A stretch of 64,000 nt of DNA from Simmondsia chinensis (GCA_018398585.1 JAGTTD010000015.1:1431001-1495000), one strand, 5' to 3'. Counted from the first letter of the stretch, positions 44,171-56,499 are shown. Program-made: numbers and translations. The notes: generated by a model not told the origin, from the letters alone.

Positions 44171-44385
44171 CTCTTTGAGGCATTGCGTTATTGTTGTTGT
44201 TTGGTTATTTCCGATCATTAATTAAGGCATTGGGTGGTTGTTGTTGGGTTACCTTTGATTCTCTTTGAGGTACTGGGTTATTGTTGTTGTTGGGTTATCT
44301 TCGATCCTTTTTGAGGCACTGGGTTATTGTTGTTGCGTTTGTGGGGTTTACCATCGATCTTGTTGTTGTCGGGTTACCTCGAGAT
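44171..44385 (+). repeat. 46-bp minisatellite just upstream of the PLAC8 start codon
   Basis: About 4.5 units (44171-44216, 44217-44260, 44261-44306, 44307-44357, 44358-44385) of a motif containing TTTGAGGCACTGGGTTATTG and GGGTTACCTTCGATC. The first half resembles the Au-like SINE tail (GAGGCACTGGG..TTGTTGTTG). No ATG occurs in it, so it probably forms part of the 5' UTR. Confidence 0.85.
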
Positions 44386-44394
44386 TGTGGGATA

Positions 44395-47300
44395 ATGGGG
44401 GATTTGGAGGAGGAGAGGTTGATGGAGGGGGTGGCAGTGTTGGATTTTGATGTGTTGTGTTCAACGGTGGCGATGCAAAGCCAAGGGAAGTGGGGATTGC
44501 TGGAGAATGAAGAAGAAGGGGTTGAAGAGGGGGTTGAATTTGGTGGGGTGTTGAGGATGTGGGAAGGTGAAGTTCTTGATTGTTTTGATGATAGAAGGAT
44601 TGCCATTGAATCTGCTTGGTAAAATCTCTGCTTCTCTCTCCTTTTAATGCTTTAATTTGTTGTTGAAAATATGTAAAAATTGTATGAAAAATTGATTTCT
44701 GGGAATTGTTTGTTGAATTAGAATTAGGGATTTGATGGGTTCTAATAGGTAAATTGAGTTTTGGCCTTTTGGGGATGAATTTTTAAGAACAATATTGAAG
44801 AACTTCTCCTGCAGTTAAATTGAGTTTTGCTATTGTTCCCTAAGGAACCGAATATCTCAGAAGCTTAAGCTGATGAATGAAGGCCGGGAAACTGCTAATG
44901 CACATTGAGCTTGAAAGAGGCAGTGCCATATCCACCTTATATCTTATGTTGAAATCATATTATTGAATGCATGGGCTTTTAGCATTCGAACTTCTAACCT
45001 TTTAGTCCATAAGACCCTGATATCATGCAAGTAACCAACTATTTCAAAAGTTTAAACTAATGGGTGAAGACTCATGAATGGTTTTGTATACTGTTATAGA
45101 AATATATGGTTGTTGTTAGGTTTTGGTAGCTCTAGTACCTTATCTTTTCGAGTCCTATTGCTTTAACCTAGGATCATATTGCACTTTGTATGAGAGTTTC
45201 TCTAGTAATATAGCTTTTTATGTTCATAGGCAAACTGTATTTTAGAAGTTGATATACTTATGGTTGATTACTTTCTTTGTTATTCCAGCTGCCCTTGCTA
45301 CAGATTCGGGAAGAATATGAGAAGAGCCGGTTTCGGTTCTTGTTTTATTCAGGTATTTTCCCTTAATTCTTATGAAATTATCTGCTGTTTTATTGCGTTA
45401 AGAGTCCTCAGGGTTAGTATCTTTTGTTGTTTATAGTTTTTGGTTTTTGAAACCTTGCATTTGAGGAGGAAATGCGTGTATAGGTGTGAAAACGCTGCTC
45501 ATGGTTGCGGTTGTATCATAGGTTTTGTTTGTTTTGATGGAAGATCCTTTCTGTCTCAATTCTATTGTTTCTTTGCGTAACTCCATAGCAACAACCATAA
45601 GCAACATTCCCAGTGCCCTAAAGGCTCTCGCCTAGGCCAGGTTTTTTTGGTTTTTTGTTTTTGTTTGGGGGGGGGGATGTACGCAGCCTTCCCCTTTCAA
45701 AGTGCTACCCCGAAGGGAGGCTGTTTTCGAGAACCCCCAACTTGAAGGGTGCAACACGAGGACTTCCGAAGAAGTCACCTATCTTGGTACTACTCTCGCC
45801 CAAGCATGCTTAACTTCGGAGTTCTAATGAGATCCGGTGCTTGCATGTTGGTACCCTCTTAGGTTCCATAGCAACAACCATAAATAAAAAAATGATTTCC
45901 TCCATGTAAGGGAAATTGGCTTCCCTCCATAAAAGGAGAAAACATTTTCCTTTATAGAGGGGAAAATATTTCCCATCGTAATCTCACGTCATATGCTTCA
46001 CTTCAATCTCAACATGACCAAGTGTAAACGTCATACAAATTTATAAAATGAAATCATTTCCTTCAACTAGAAGGATGAAAGTTTTTAAAGAAAAAAGCAA
46101 TTTTAGTTGAAAATATTTTGTGAAGAAAAACTTTGCACGAGGAAAATATTTTCCGTTAAACCAATTTAAGCCTTAAAAATGATAGTCTAGAGATGATAAC
46201 AGTTACTTTTTCTTTAAAGCTGGAGAAAAGAATGCAATCCAAATTTGTGAACTTCTTTTCCGAAATTTGTCGTTTATATTCAATCGTTTGCATAAGTCGT
46301 GACTATCGAATTATTGCAATGGTACAGGGAACTATTTACTTGATTTTGGCTATCATAGCTTTGCTCAATTGGATTGCCTTCATAGTAACTCGGCGGCACT
46401 ATTTTCTTTATCTGGCTGTGGGTTTTACAATTTCGATTGGAACTTATTCGGGTTTTTTTCGAACCCAGATGAGAAAGAAGTTTAACATCAGGGTAAGTAT
46501 AGTTTGTCCTTTATGTTGAATGCCATTTGGTTTTGAATGATAGTATTCCGCGCACTATGATCATAACATGTTATTATGCTTGTTCCTTTCCGAACTTTTG
46601 AGAATCATAACGTGATCTGCGAGCTGAGCTTGTTAATTACATAGTGCAGGAATCTTAGGTTTGTTTGGTATCGTTCTCTATTTGCAATATTTTGTTTTTC
46701 AGAAACTAAAACCCATTTTTTCATTTCTTGCTTTTAATTTTTTCTTAGTTTGAGTGGAAACTGAAATTGAAAAACAAATAATAGAAAAACCCGGTAAAAC
46801 TTGGTTTTTGGTTTCTCAAAAACTCAAGACCGCAAACCAAAAATGCTACCAAACACATCATTACTTATCCAACATGACATGTAAATCAGAGGGAATCACA
46901 ATGTAATGCTGGTCGGTCTATTTTGCTTGGATGGTACAGCTTTAATACAAATCCGAGGTCAAACAGTTAATCATGCATTTCATTTGTTCTTCGTCTATTT
47001 TAGAGTGCCTGAAGTGTCGGAATTTTATCCGAGTGTTTGAGGTTGGAAATGACTGCTTTAGAATGGAATAGAGTTCGAATAACATTTCAGTTGTGTCGGT
47101 TCGTTAGTTGTTGCTTGAATCACAAGCTGGCAATACTGGCCTAGATATCAAACGGAGTCGGTTTAGGAAGGAGAGCAGTGGTAGCAAAATTTTTGGTTTT
47201 CTTTTGTCCGACTCTATAATGTAATTTCATTATACAAATTTCTATACAATTTATGTCTGGCTAAAAGGTGAGGCGGGTCTAAGAGGTAAGATTAGGTTGA

Positions 47301-48443
47301 GAAAGTTGTATCCCCTGTAAAGGAAAACGTTTTCCCTCTTCTTGGGAAGAAGTCAGTTTCTCTGCAAGAATAGGACGAGAGTACTTTTAAGACAGGCGAC
47401 TTGCTTTGAAATTCCCGTGTTGTACCGCTTTTCAAAGCGGAAAAATGCTTGATATGTAAAATTGGTCGGGCTTGAGAGTTGTGAATATTATACTGGAACT
47501 GATTTGTGGAAGGAATTTTGTACTGGTGTAGGGAAGTGATAGCGCGTTAGATGATTGCGTTCGCCATCTCGTTTGTCCGTGCTGCTCCATTTATCAGGTA
47601 TCTTCTTATTTTTCCTTTGAATCAATGAAGAAATCCATGGTGGAAAATCACTTCTCGACTCTCCGTTGTTGGTTATATGACAACCATGGAATCCAATATA
47701 ACGTAAAAGTCGTTCCGCGGAGTATTTCGAGCAACTCATTATGCAGTGATATTTTCTTGCTCACCTAGATGATGCACGTGTATGTTATTTAATCTATCAA
47801 AACGTACTTTTGAATGTCTTTCCTAGTTAAAACTATTGTCTTTTCGACTTTGTCAAATTTCCCGCCCGCAACTCGCTTAACTACCCAAAAAAATTTATTG
47901 TCTTTCCATTTAAAATTTTTGCAAATATAGGACTTAAAAAGTAATTTAGGTTCGCTAGAAAAACTCGTGTGATCCCTTCATGTAACGTCCAAGACACCCT
48001 CTGCTTCTATGTCATTATATACTCCAAAGTAGCCCAGGCAATGGACATGTTATATCCCTATCGATTGCGGTTCCATTCTGAAACCAATTATCATTGACTG
48101 AAGTAGCACATCTTGCTTCATGGAGACCTGTAAAGCTCTCTTTCATCACAACTCCAACAGTGTAACTTCTTTCGTTACTAGACTCGCATCTGGAGTCCTT
48201 TGCAGTATGACAAAACTAAAACACGATTTGATTCTAGAATCACAGCTAATCTTTAATCGGTCGCAGGAGTCGAGAACATTGGAGATGAACAACGTACAAG
48301 GAGGCACATGGCACGGGAGGGGCGACACAATCTGCATAGGAACCTTCGGTGACGGAAGCAAAGCATTCGTTGAGCTTCACCCACCTCCTCCAATGTCTGC
48401 TAACATCCCCAAAAACGGAGGCAACATCAGTGATAATTCTTGA
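44395..48443 (+). CDS. PLAC8-family cysteine-rich membrane protein, five exons
   Basis: Exons 44395-44618, 45289-45352, 46328-46492, 47532-47597 and 48267-48443, all with GT-AG introns and frames that join to 231 residues. Residues 75-78 are CCPC followed by YRFGKNMRRAGFGSC. Residues 97-151 hold two hydrophobic stretches (YLILAIIALLNWIAFIV; YFLYLAVGFTISIG). Residues 152-173 carry the second Cys block CVRHLVCPCCSIYQ. The end reads ESRTLEMNNVQGGTWHGRGD. This is the PLAC8 layout (relatives include FW2.2/CNR and PCR proteins), with an acidic N-terminus (residues 1-74). Relatives act at membranes in organ size control or metal/calcium movement; the role here is unknown. Introns hold a TRIM, an antisense SINE and two MITEs but coding parts look intact. 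Confidence 0.92.
44841..45099 (-). mobile_element. TRIM/SMART-like element in PLAC8 intron 1 (copy 4)
   Basis: Terminal units near 44841-44900 and 45024-45098 (AGCTTAAGCTGATGAATGAAG; minus strand CTGATATCAGGG primer-site relic). Antisense to the gene. Confidence 0.55.
45582..45883 (-). mobile_element. 5S-headed Au-like SINE in PLAC8 intron 2 (copy P) with TSD
   Basis: Body 45601-45864, perfect 19-bp repeats TCCATAGCAACAACCATAA. The minus strand starts ACCTAAGAGGGTACCAACAT, keeps 5S A/C boxes and GTGTTGCACCC at the junction. A T/G-rich insertion (45642-45672) lengthens the tail. Antisense to the gene. Confidence 0.93.
45895..46190. mobile_element. Decayed MITE-like sequence in PLAC8 intron 2
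   Basis: GGGAAATTGGCTTCCC and GGAAAATATTTTCC words, related in style to the PIF/Harbinger element at 59788-60492. Ends not found. Confidence 0.35.
46661..46863. mobile_element. PIF/Harbinger-like MITE in PLAC8 intron 3
   Basis: TTTGTTTGGTATCGTT (left) and, inverted, TGTGTTTGGTAGCATT (right); TTA next to both edges is compatible with a 3-bp duplication. Confidence 0.5.
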
Positions 48444-50327
48444 ATTCAGGAGTTGTGCACCTCGAAAAATGCTATATGTACACAATTTGAGTATACAATT
48501 CTATGGTAAAAGATTACTGGATCATGAAAAGACAACAGTAAATGATTGCTTCCCTTTGATTCTGTAATATTCTACTGTATATATTGAGTACTCAAATTGA
48601 GTATAATTTGCAATTGCGTCTAGCGTTGCTTGTCTTCAGCAAGGGCTTGACAGGAAGAACGAGGATTGTCTAGTTTGGAGTTTCCATCAGTTTGTTTCAA
48701 AGAAAAGCATGTTGGCAGGACTGTCAAAAAATTGAATACCCATATGTATACACGAACGAAATAATTCATAATTTAAATGTTTAATTGAGTACCCAGATCA
48801 AAAAATAGAAAAAGAAACCAATATTAACTTGTTTCGGGTATGCTTACTAGGTACATTCTCTGTGTATGTACAACGGTCGGGGCTGGGCTATGGCAACTAG
48901 TAGTTTGAGAGGTGAGATCTAAGTTGTAAATTGTATCATTTATGTGGTGTCTGTAGAACACAATCATCACCAATCTGTTGGAAATTTGAGAAAAAATGAG
49001 GGTGAATGATATTTATTTTCAAACTTGAACTTTTTCCCCCATCTGTTTCATAGTTTCTATCTTGATGTGTATATTTTGGTAATGAAATCATAGTTGCCTT
49101 TCAGGTAGCACCCTTTAGCGATAAAGTTATTGTGACCTCGAGATTCTGCTGTGGCGGGAGCCTTTATAAGGCACTAGGCGGCGGCTATTGTTGAAATCGC
49201 AATTCTAGGGTCAGTGCGATTATTAAGATGGCCTCGAACTTTATTTTAGTTAAAAAATAGTGAATATATGTATATAATTATTAATTTTTACACTCTTTTG
49301 TAGTCTAAACATGTTATTTATGAAGTTCTACGTAGACCTATTATGCCATAGCTATTACTGAAGGTATCAGTTAGCTTAGCTGGTGAAAAAGTCTCTACAA
49401 AGTGGTGTTCGAAATTTGAGATTAAATTCCTTTTTTATTATTTGGGGAGAGGGATTTAAGGAGATTTCAGAGAATTATCCTCTTGTACAACTCGTTTTGC
49501 TTCCTTATCGTTGTAAAAAAAATGTCATGGCTCTTTTATTTGACTGAATTTAACATGGTATTTGCCAGAGACCAAGACCAGAAGTAAGATATGGTACGAT
49601 AATTATAAAAAATTAAATACTTATATATATTATTTAGCTTTTAAATGATAAGAGTATAATCAACAATTTAAATGTTAAAGTAATAAATTTAACAAAATTT
49701 AAACTATAAATATTTAATTTTGAAAGTACATATTGATTATGTTTATTTACCATCTACATCACAAATAGAAAAAATACTGGTTATAATACATATATCACAC
49801 AAATAACATCAAGAGCACGTATATATATATTTATTTTAATAATTAGCAACAGAGTCGGAATATATAACAGGCAACTCAAACAGGCACATATATTATGCCA
49901 AATTATTGATAATTCACGTACGCCTTTTTTAAGCAACCCTCACCATTTATCTAATTCTACTTTCAATCTTTTGGATATGCACGTCCGCTTTATAGTGTTC
50001 AACTCGTCCATTTGCGTCGAACAATAACAAACCAGTGGCTCAAAGAGGCTCCCACCTATATAAGGTCTAGATATTCGTGTTATTCTTACATAGTGCTACC
50101 CTATAAAGAGGATGTTTCCGAGTAACAAATCTATTCGCGTTTGAACATCAACCTTTAAATATAAGGGAAAAAACATTCCATCTATCAATTTTACGTCATA
50201 TAATAGTACAGAATACATAATAAGTGATAACATCCCTCAAGATAGTTGTCGCGAACTGCCATGAAAAACATATACTCAGTAGTTCACATAACTCCTGAAC
50301 TTTTACCAGGAATTCAGTAATGGCACT
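48444..50327. other. Intergenic interval between PLAC8 and TSSC4 genes
   Basis: No gene. Contains a degraded plus-strand Au-tail relic (49105-49193: GGCGGGAGCC, GGCACTAGG), a tRNA-like stretch (49375-49440, GTTAGCTTAGCTGGT), an L1-type 3' end scrap (49833-49895, minus) and a second degraded Au-tail relic on minus (50026-50135). Confidence 0.5.
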
Positions 50328-53300
50328 CTACACAGATTCCTCCATCATCGACTTTGCTCGATACTGACGCCCCGGTTTTCTGAAACCACCGGTTCTACCA
50401 ACCGGTGCGCTCAGTTCAGGCTCATCAACTTCCATTTCACCAACATCAGTCTCTTTGTCGTCTTCACCTACTGCAATGTCGTCTTCACCCACTGCAATGC
50501 CAACACGGGAGGTAGAGTGTGATGATCCAGGACGCTTACCATCTTCTTCTTTGCTTTCCTCCATATCGTTTTTACTGCTATCAGTTTTTTTCTTCGGAAT
50601 GAAAAGAACCGACTTTGGAAGGTCGACGGGGGCATCATCACTCGGCTTTTTCACCAGGTTAAGAAAGTCCATGTAGGCTTTGGCATTGGATTTCTCATTA
50701 ACTTCATTGCCTGAATCGAGACTATAGCATGTGTATTTCGAAGGGTTTCGAATATAATCTGGAACCCGGGGCAACGTCTCTTCCAGTGAAGGTCCTGTAA
50801 CTTGGGCGTCAGCGGAAACTTCTTCGGTTTTCTCAGGTGCTTCTCGAGAATCGTCAACAAATGCAGGGTCAAACCTGACCTGCTTCGGTGGTTTTGAAGT
50901 CAATTCAGGTTCCTTCCTTTTCAATATGGGTCTCAATTTACGAGCGTCTTCTGAGCGTTCGACGGATTGTTCTTTAACCGTAGGGCAAGAGGGTGGCTCA
51001 GTTTGATACTTTCGCGCCTTTGTGGATCGAGCTTTTGCAGCTTCGGCATCGTCTTCTTTGAGTCTATCTCTTGCAGACAAGTGATTAGCACGCGGGTCAC
51101 GCATGTTATTTCCAAACGTCCCCGAGAAATTGTCGGTTTCGAAGTCTATGTGAGAGTCGCTATCTACAGCATCTCTCATATACAAGCGATCACCGGCATT
51201 TTCCCGACCAGTTGCAACTTTGTCATAAGCATCTTCTTCGTCCTGGGGGAGAGATGAGTTAAAAGTACGCAAGACCAAAGAACAAATATATAAGCATCAC
51301 AAAAGTGCAAAGAGTAGAGAACGTAAATCATGAAATCAACTAAAGGATTTTTTGTTGTAAATAAGTTTTACATGTTAATACCATGTGTAAAACATGTTAA
51401 TACTATCAATACCTAAGAGGGTACCAATACGCAAGTACCGGATCCCATTAGAACTCGGAAGTTAAGCGTGCATGGGCGAGAATAATACCACGATGGGTAA
51501 CCTCCCCGGAAGTCCTCATGCTGCAGCCCTCAAGTTGGAGGTTCTCGAAAACATACTCCTGAAGGGGGAAGGTTACGTATATCCACCCCCCAGACCGTGC
51601 TTAGGCGGGGGATCCCTTGGGCACTGGGAATGTTGCTTATGTTAATACTATGAATAAAACGTAAATTAATATGATTGTATGACTAATCATCCAATTTTTT
51701 TGCAAAAAAATACCTCTCGCTCATTCATTATGTGACCTATTATGTCACATCCGTAACAACATGCTTCTACAACACTCAGACTGTTACGCAACTATAAATG
51801 TTGATTCCATTCCATGGTGTAAATCCTCACAGGCATAAGCAGATGTATGCAAACAAAAAGATGTGACAGTGGTAGAGCTGGCAAAATCTAACAAGACACG
51901 AACACAACATAAAGATAGCCAGTTTGGTTGGAGGTTTTTGGAGCTGGGTTGAATTTGGGTTGACACACTTAACCAGTTTTAGTAATTGAATTGAATTTAG
52001 GTTTAGGTTTGGTGGGAGCCCTTGTAGCACTGGGTTTGTTACTGCTGTTGTTGTTGGTTAGGCACCCCGTTTTTAACACGTTTAACCCGTTTATATAATT
52101 ATGTTATATTTGAGAGGTATACTACTACTATTATGTATATTTTTTGGTAGCCTATTTTATATAAGATAACTTGAACTATAATTGATCCTGTTAATTTGAA
52201 AATTTACTTAACAATCACAAATATGTCATAAATTTATAACTAGTACCAATCGTCAGGTGGTCAAGTTGAGTTGAGTCCTTTTCTAAGATCCCTTGCATAA
52301 CATAGACACGAAAACAACACAATGCGACACATTTGTCAGCCTTACACAGCCACAAGGATACAAACAAATAAACCTATGCAAGCAAAAATTGACAGGCAAA
52401 ACAAACTTGAAAGAACAAAAAGCATCAACGAACACCAGAAAAGCCAGGAAGAACAAGACGACAAGGAAAAGTAGGCACAAGAGATTCCTTGCTCTCGTAG
52501 CTGAAAATGGTCATGTCCCACAAGAATAAAGTGGTGGAAAGTGAGCAATGGAAAATGCAATGCATATTTCATGCAATATTAATTGAAATTATGTGCACCA
52601 TGACACAGTTTGTTGAATTTAACATTGATGATGAAATGAACAAATGAAATACTACATATAAAAAGGGCAATTTATTCTCAAAGACAAACGACGAAAACTA
52701 CATAACCTTTTTCCGGTAAGTAAGCGAGTTGGGGGTTTCGAATGTGAGCCTAGGACCAATTGTCTTGGGGGTCTCAACCTAGACCAAGACTACGTACAGC
52801 TAAGATAAACAAGAATGTAGATGTTTAAGACATGCTCAATCAAAAGACAGCCTAGCATTAGTAAGCCAAATGAGTAGAGTCCTAGGAAACCAACTATACA
52901 AATGAGTAGAGTCCTAGGAAACCCACTATCTCAAAAAGATAAGCTAATAGGTGAGGTCCTAAGAATGGTTTTGTACTCTAGTATCCCCCTATGTGAATGC
53001 ACATTAGGCCTGAAGCATGGATAATGCACGTGCCCATTTCATACACTATGTTGAAATTATGTTATGATTAAAAGGAGGGGCCATACGGCCATTGGGATTC
53101 AAACTGATAAGCTATTAGCATATAAAGCTTTGATACCGTATCAAGGAACCAACTATACTAAAAGCTTAGGCTGATGGATGGACTCCCAAAAATCATTTTA
53201 TATTCCAACACAAACCATCATACCAACATTCATATGCACAGACATGCCAAAAATTAAGCCTTCAATCCAAACAAAAAGCCAACACAATTACCAGTTCATA

Positions 53301-54441
53301 CTAGGTCGTGCAATTCCACTACCAACCAAAATTAGGGTAAATTTCATATTGGTACCAGAGGTTTGGCGTAATAATTTTTAGTCCACATACTTTGTGAAAT
53401 AATTTTTTAGTCCAAATGTTAAATGTATTTAATAAAATAGTACAACCAACAGTGTTAAAAGGTGTAAAAACCTGTCGTTATTTGTTGGTAAACCCACAAT
53501 TTCCTCGCAATTCCCCTCGTCTCACACACGAATTGCATTGTTGTGACATTGTCAATGAACAAAAGTTGGATGAGAGACCTATTTTACACCCTTACAAACC
53601 GTCATTTATAGTATTTTATTAAATACATATAACTTTTGGACTAAACTATTATTACAGAAAAATTTGTGGACTTAAACATTGATACACCAAACTTCAGGTA
53701 CTAATGCGTAATTTACCCCCAAAATCATTCTCACAATCCACCAATTGATATCAAGAGGCCACTAATCCAAATACTTAGCTTCACCATAGTGGTATTTCCA
53801 ACATCATCACGATCAACAACCTATCAATTTGCTTCTGTGTGGTTTCTAACCTCACCACAATCAACAACGTATCTAACCCCGTTTATGTTCCTTCGTCAAT
53901 TGGAAATTTGGCTTTGTTGTGGTAGGGTTTCCAACCTTGTCAAGATAAACAACCTTGTAAAAAGGTTTCTAATCTCACCACCATCAGCAACCTATCATTT
54001 TCCTATACATTCCTACGTCGCAAGTGACCATCAATCAAAAATTAGGTTTAAGAACGAAACAATCACAAACAATACCTCATTATCAAGAGTAGGATCCATC
54101 CCAATAGACGATCGAACCTCCCACTCACTCTCCCCACCACCACCATCGCCATCGCCATCCTCCTCCGCCTCCTCGACCTCCTTCCGGTAACTCTCCAAAT
54201 TCTTCTGGAAGCTTCTACGGCTGTGAGAGAAGAAATCCTCGAAAGAGGAGGAAGCGGGAGTAGAGTCCCTGGCGGAGGTGTCCTTGTCGCGCCGCCACTC
54301 CCGCTTCTCAACGTCGCCGCCGGCGAGTGACCAGAGAGGGTGGAGGTCGCCGGAGGGAGCAGCGGAGGAGAGGAGAGATCCGAAGGTTTTCTTTACGCGG
54401 TCGGCAAATGCGCCGTCGTTGATGGATCCTGGTGCCGCCAT
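50328..54441 (-). CDS. TSSC4-like protein, two exons
   Basis: Exon 1 54441-54076 (122 residues from ATG at 54441), intron 54075-51243, exon 2 51242-50328 (304 residues), total 426. GT-AG borders join DPTLDNE to DEEDAYDKVATGREN in frame. Exon 1 has the family words VKKTFGSLLSS, LWSLAGGDVEKREWRRDKD, SSFEDFF and the acidic tract before WEVRSSIGMD. Exon 2 has MRDPRANHLSARDRLKEDD, RPILKRKE..KQVRFDP, VPDYIRNPSKYTCYSLD and a small repeat VGEDDIAVGEDDK. This matches plant homologues of TSSC4, which in humans is a U5 snRNP/tri-snRNP assembly factor in the nucleus; that role is inferred here. Mostly disordered and charged. The intron hosts a SINE, a TRIM and a MULE. Confidence 0.9.
51394..51655 (+). 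mobile_element. 5S-headed Au-like SINE in TSSC4 intron (copy R) with TSD
   Basis: Body 51411-51638. Flanks ATGTTAATACTATCAAT and ATGTTAATACTATGAAT (one mismatch). Starts exactly at ACCTAAGAGGGTACCAATAC, keeps GTTAAGCGTGCATGGGCGAG, then GCAGCCCTCAAGTTGGAGG and GGGCACTGGGAATGTTG. Confidence 0.93.
52010..52061 (+). mobile_element. Au-tail fragment in TSSC4 intron
   Basis: GGTGGGAGCCCTTGTAGCAC TGGGTTTG then (TTG)-rich; only the last 50 bp of the tail. Confidence 0.7.
52911..53210 (-). mobile_element. TRIM/SMART-like element in TSSC4 intron (copy 5)
   Basis: Best preserved copy. Terminal units 52911-52983 and 53139-53210 (minus strand TGTTGGAATATAAAATG..GGTTCCTTGA), primer-site relic GGTATCAAAGC, GGGGGATAC polypurine-like tract before the other unit, 155-bp interior, no coding. 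A 29-bp tandem duplication containing AGTCCTAGGAAACC lies at its left edge. Sense with the gene. Confidence 0.7.
53326..53727. mobile_element. Mutator-like MITE in TSSC4 intron
   Basis: Body 53335-53718 (384 bp). GGGTAAATTTCATATTGGTA at the left and, inverted, GGGTAAATTACGCATTAGTA at the right. 9-bp flanks CCAAAATTA and CCAAAATCA (one mismatch). Confidence 0.88.
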
Positions 54442-54481
54442 TGATGAGTGCTCAGGGAAAGTGAAATGGCGTTTGGGGGTG

Positions 54482-54491
54482 GTTTATATAG
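54482..54491 (-). promoter_or_regulatory. TATA box of the TSSC4-like gene
   Basis: CTATATAAAC on the minus strand about 41 bp upstream of the ATG, which implies a very short leader. Confidence 0.5.
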
Positions 54492-54499
54492 GGGGATAT

Positions 54500-54804
54500 G
54501 GCACCGCCTATGGATGAAACGCCGCGTTTTGGAGGTTTTGAGAGTGGGTGTATATGGGCTGGTGATACCGTTAATGGGCCGATTTCGTTGATTTCTTTGG
54601 GCTGAGTTGGACTCAAGGCCTGTGGACCAATTGCTTTTTTTTTTTTTTTTTTTCTAGTCCAAATGTCTAGCTTAATAATAGGATAAGGGAGTTGATATTG
54701 TAGAAGCAAAAATTGTTATTGTCAGAATAAAAATGTGATTGAGAATAATAATCTATAGTATAAAAGAATTCTAAAGAAATTTAATAAAATTTAAAGGAGC
54801 TTAT
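54500..54804. other. Gene-free interval
   Basis: Poly-T run (54634-54653). Upstream region of TSSC4. Nothing else. Confidence 0.5.
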
Positions 54805-55160
54805 AGTTTTGAAAGTCAACGCGCACACATATTAGTTGTTAGAGCCGGATATAACCTTAAGCAATCAAACAATTGTTTAGACCCTAAATTTTAAGGGCTC
54901 GGATTTTTGATATTGTAGTTTTTAAAATATCAATTGTTAATATTAGTAAGTTTTATGATTAAAATTTTTATAACTTGTTTACAGTTTTGGATGTCAACAC
55001 GCACACATATTAGTTGTTACAGCTGGATATAACCTTAAGCAATCAAACAATTGTTTAGACCTCAAATTTTAAGGGCTCGAATATTTAAGATTGTAATTTT
55101 TAAAATATCAATTGTTAATATTAGTAAGTTTTATTATTAAAATTTTTATAACTTGTTGTT
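54805..55160. repeat. Two tandem 178-bp units of hAT-MITE-derived sequence
   Basis: AGTTTTGAAAGTCAACGCGC (54805) and AGTTTTGGATGTCAACACGC (54983) start two copies with period 178 bp. Each holds GCCGGATATAACCTTAAGC and TTTTAAGGGCTCG words of the family at 19632 and 63765, but without the right terminal repeat. Confidence 0.8.
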
Positions 55161-56144
55161 TTGACTTCTTTTTCTTAGAATAAGTATTATTTTTTTACTT
55201 TTACTTAACAACAGAAAAATAGTTTATACTTCTATTCACATATTATTTTTTTAGCTAAAGAAATCATTTTTCTCCAAAACAAAGCTTAGCAACATTAGGG
55301 TTAGCTGAGCTGCAGAGGTAGAAGCGAAAACAACAACAATAATAAATTCAGTGCCTTAAAAGTTTTCTCATATACAGAATCAATGGTAAAATATACACAA
55401 TCTTATCCGTTTAGAGCATGGGTAGAGGGGAGCTGGGAGGAAATTCTGGTGCATGGTGCAGTAGGTGTAGTACACAGTACACTGTAAGTTGCAGTACAAC
55501 CCAGCAACCTTTTGGTACACCTCCTGTACAATCATTTAATTTTTTTAATATAATTTTAATACAAATATAAAAAAAAAAATACTATATATCTTATTTAAGA
55601 CGATCAAAGTCAGACAAATTAAATAATATAAGTAAAATCAAAAGTTTAAGCAAGATCAAAAATATCATTCAATGATCTATAACGATTTGCTGTAAAAAAA
55701 ACACAATGGTTTGTGAGATGAGTAGTACAGGAGAACAAGTCAATGGTACTTGACATTCGCCCCGCTGAATATATATATATATATATATATGTGTGTGTCT
55801 GGTTATACAGAAATCGATCGATCTATTAAGAGAGAAAAAGTTAGAGAAGAAGAAATTTGGAGAGAGATCCAAAGTGCGAAGACATCATTGAGTGCAGCGT
55901 TGATGAGAAAACATTTCTTGTTGATTTTGCGATGATTTCATCAGTGCTGCTCTCAATTATGTCTTTGTCATTTTGGGACGGGGTAATTCTAAGCTTGTTC
56001 GTTGAATGATCTCAATGGCAACAGCTGCCAATCTGGTCTTGCTCTATTGGTAAGCGCTATCGTAATTGATGTCACTCATTTTGTTTGTACGAGCAATGGT
56101 ATTATGAGTTCTCTTGTATTTTTCTCTTTTTTATATTGAACTAT
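55161..56144. other. Gene-free interval
   Basis: A weak minus-strand Au-tail relic at 55338-55400. Unique-looking sequence at 55425-55530 with repeated GTACA/TGTAC words. (AT)n at 55770-55790. No gene. Confidence 0.45.
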
Positions 56145-56481
56145 GGTCTCGTTTGGTATGTGAAAAAATGCGATAAGTAGGAATTTATGGAAAGTGTCGT
56201 TTTCTGCTCTTGTTTAGTATACGGGAAGTAGACAGAAGGTGAAAAGTGGAATTACTATACAATTTTCAATTCTTTCATAGGAAGTACCTTACCTATGCCC
56301 CCAGGTAACTTCTAGTTCCTTCGTTTTTCACTGGCTTCCCAAAGGAAGTTCTATTTTCCATCCAAACAACCAAACACGTTTTACCTACTTCGTGGAAAAT
56401 TAATTAACAAAGGAATTGAATTATCGGGATATACAACTTCCCGTAGCAATTCAATTCATGTGACTACCAAACGAGGCCTAT
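56142..56481. mobile_element. PIF/Harbinger-like MITE
   Basis: Body 56145-56478 (334 bp). GGTCTCGTTTGGTATGTG (left) and inverted GGCCTCGTTTGGTAGTCAC (right). TAT on both sides, the 3-bp duplication length of this superfamily. Confidence 0.75.
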
Positions 56482-56499
56482 ATAAAACTCAGTTAGATT

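Noticed and set aside
44265..44394. Longer N-terminus for the PLAC8 protein
   Set aside because: The open frame runs upstream into the minisatellite but has no ATG before 44395.
44295..44606. Minus-strand 103-residue frame opposite PLAC8 exon 1
   Set aside because: Low-complexity Ser/Thr/Pro antisense frame; the plus frame joins to conserved PLAC8 exons.
48120..48266. Independent gene start at 48120
   Set aside because: The conserved sequence begins only at 48267 after a good acceptor site; the part before is intron.
53789..54190. Plus-strand frame of 133 residues
   Set aside because: Overlaps TSSC4 exon 1 antisense and intron; Ser/Pro-rich shadow.
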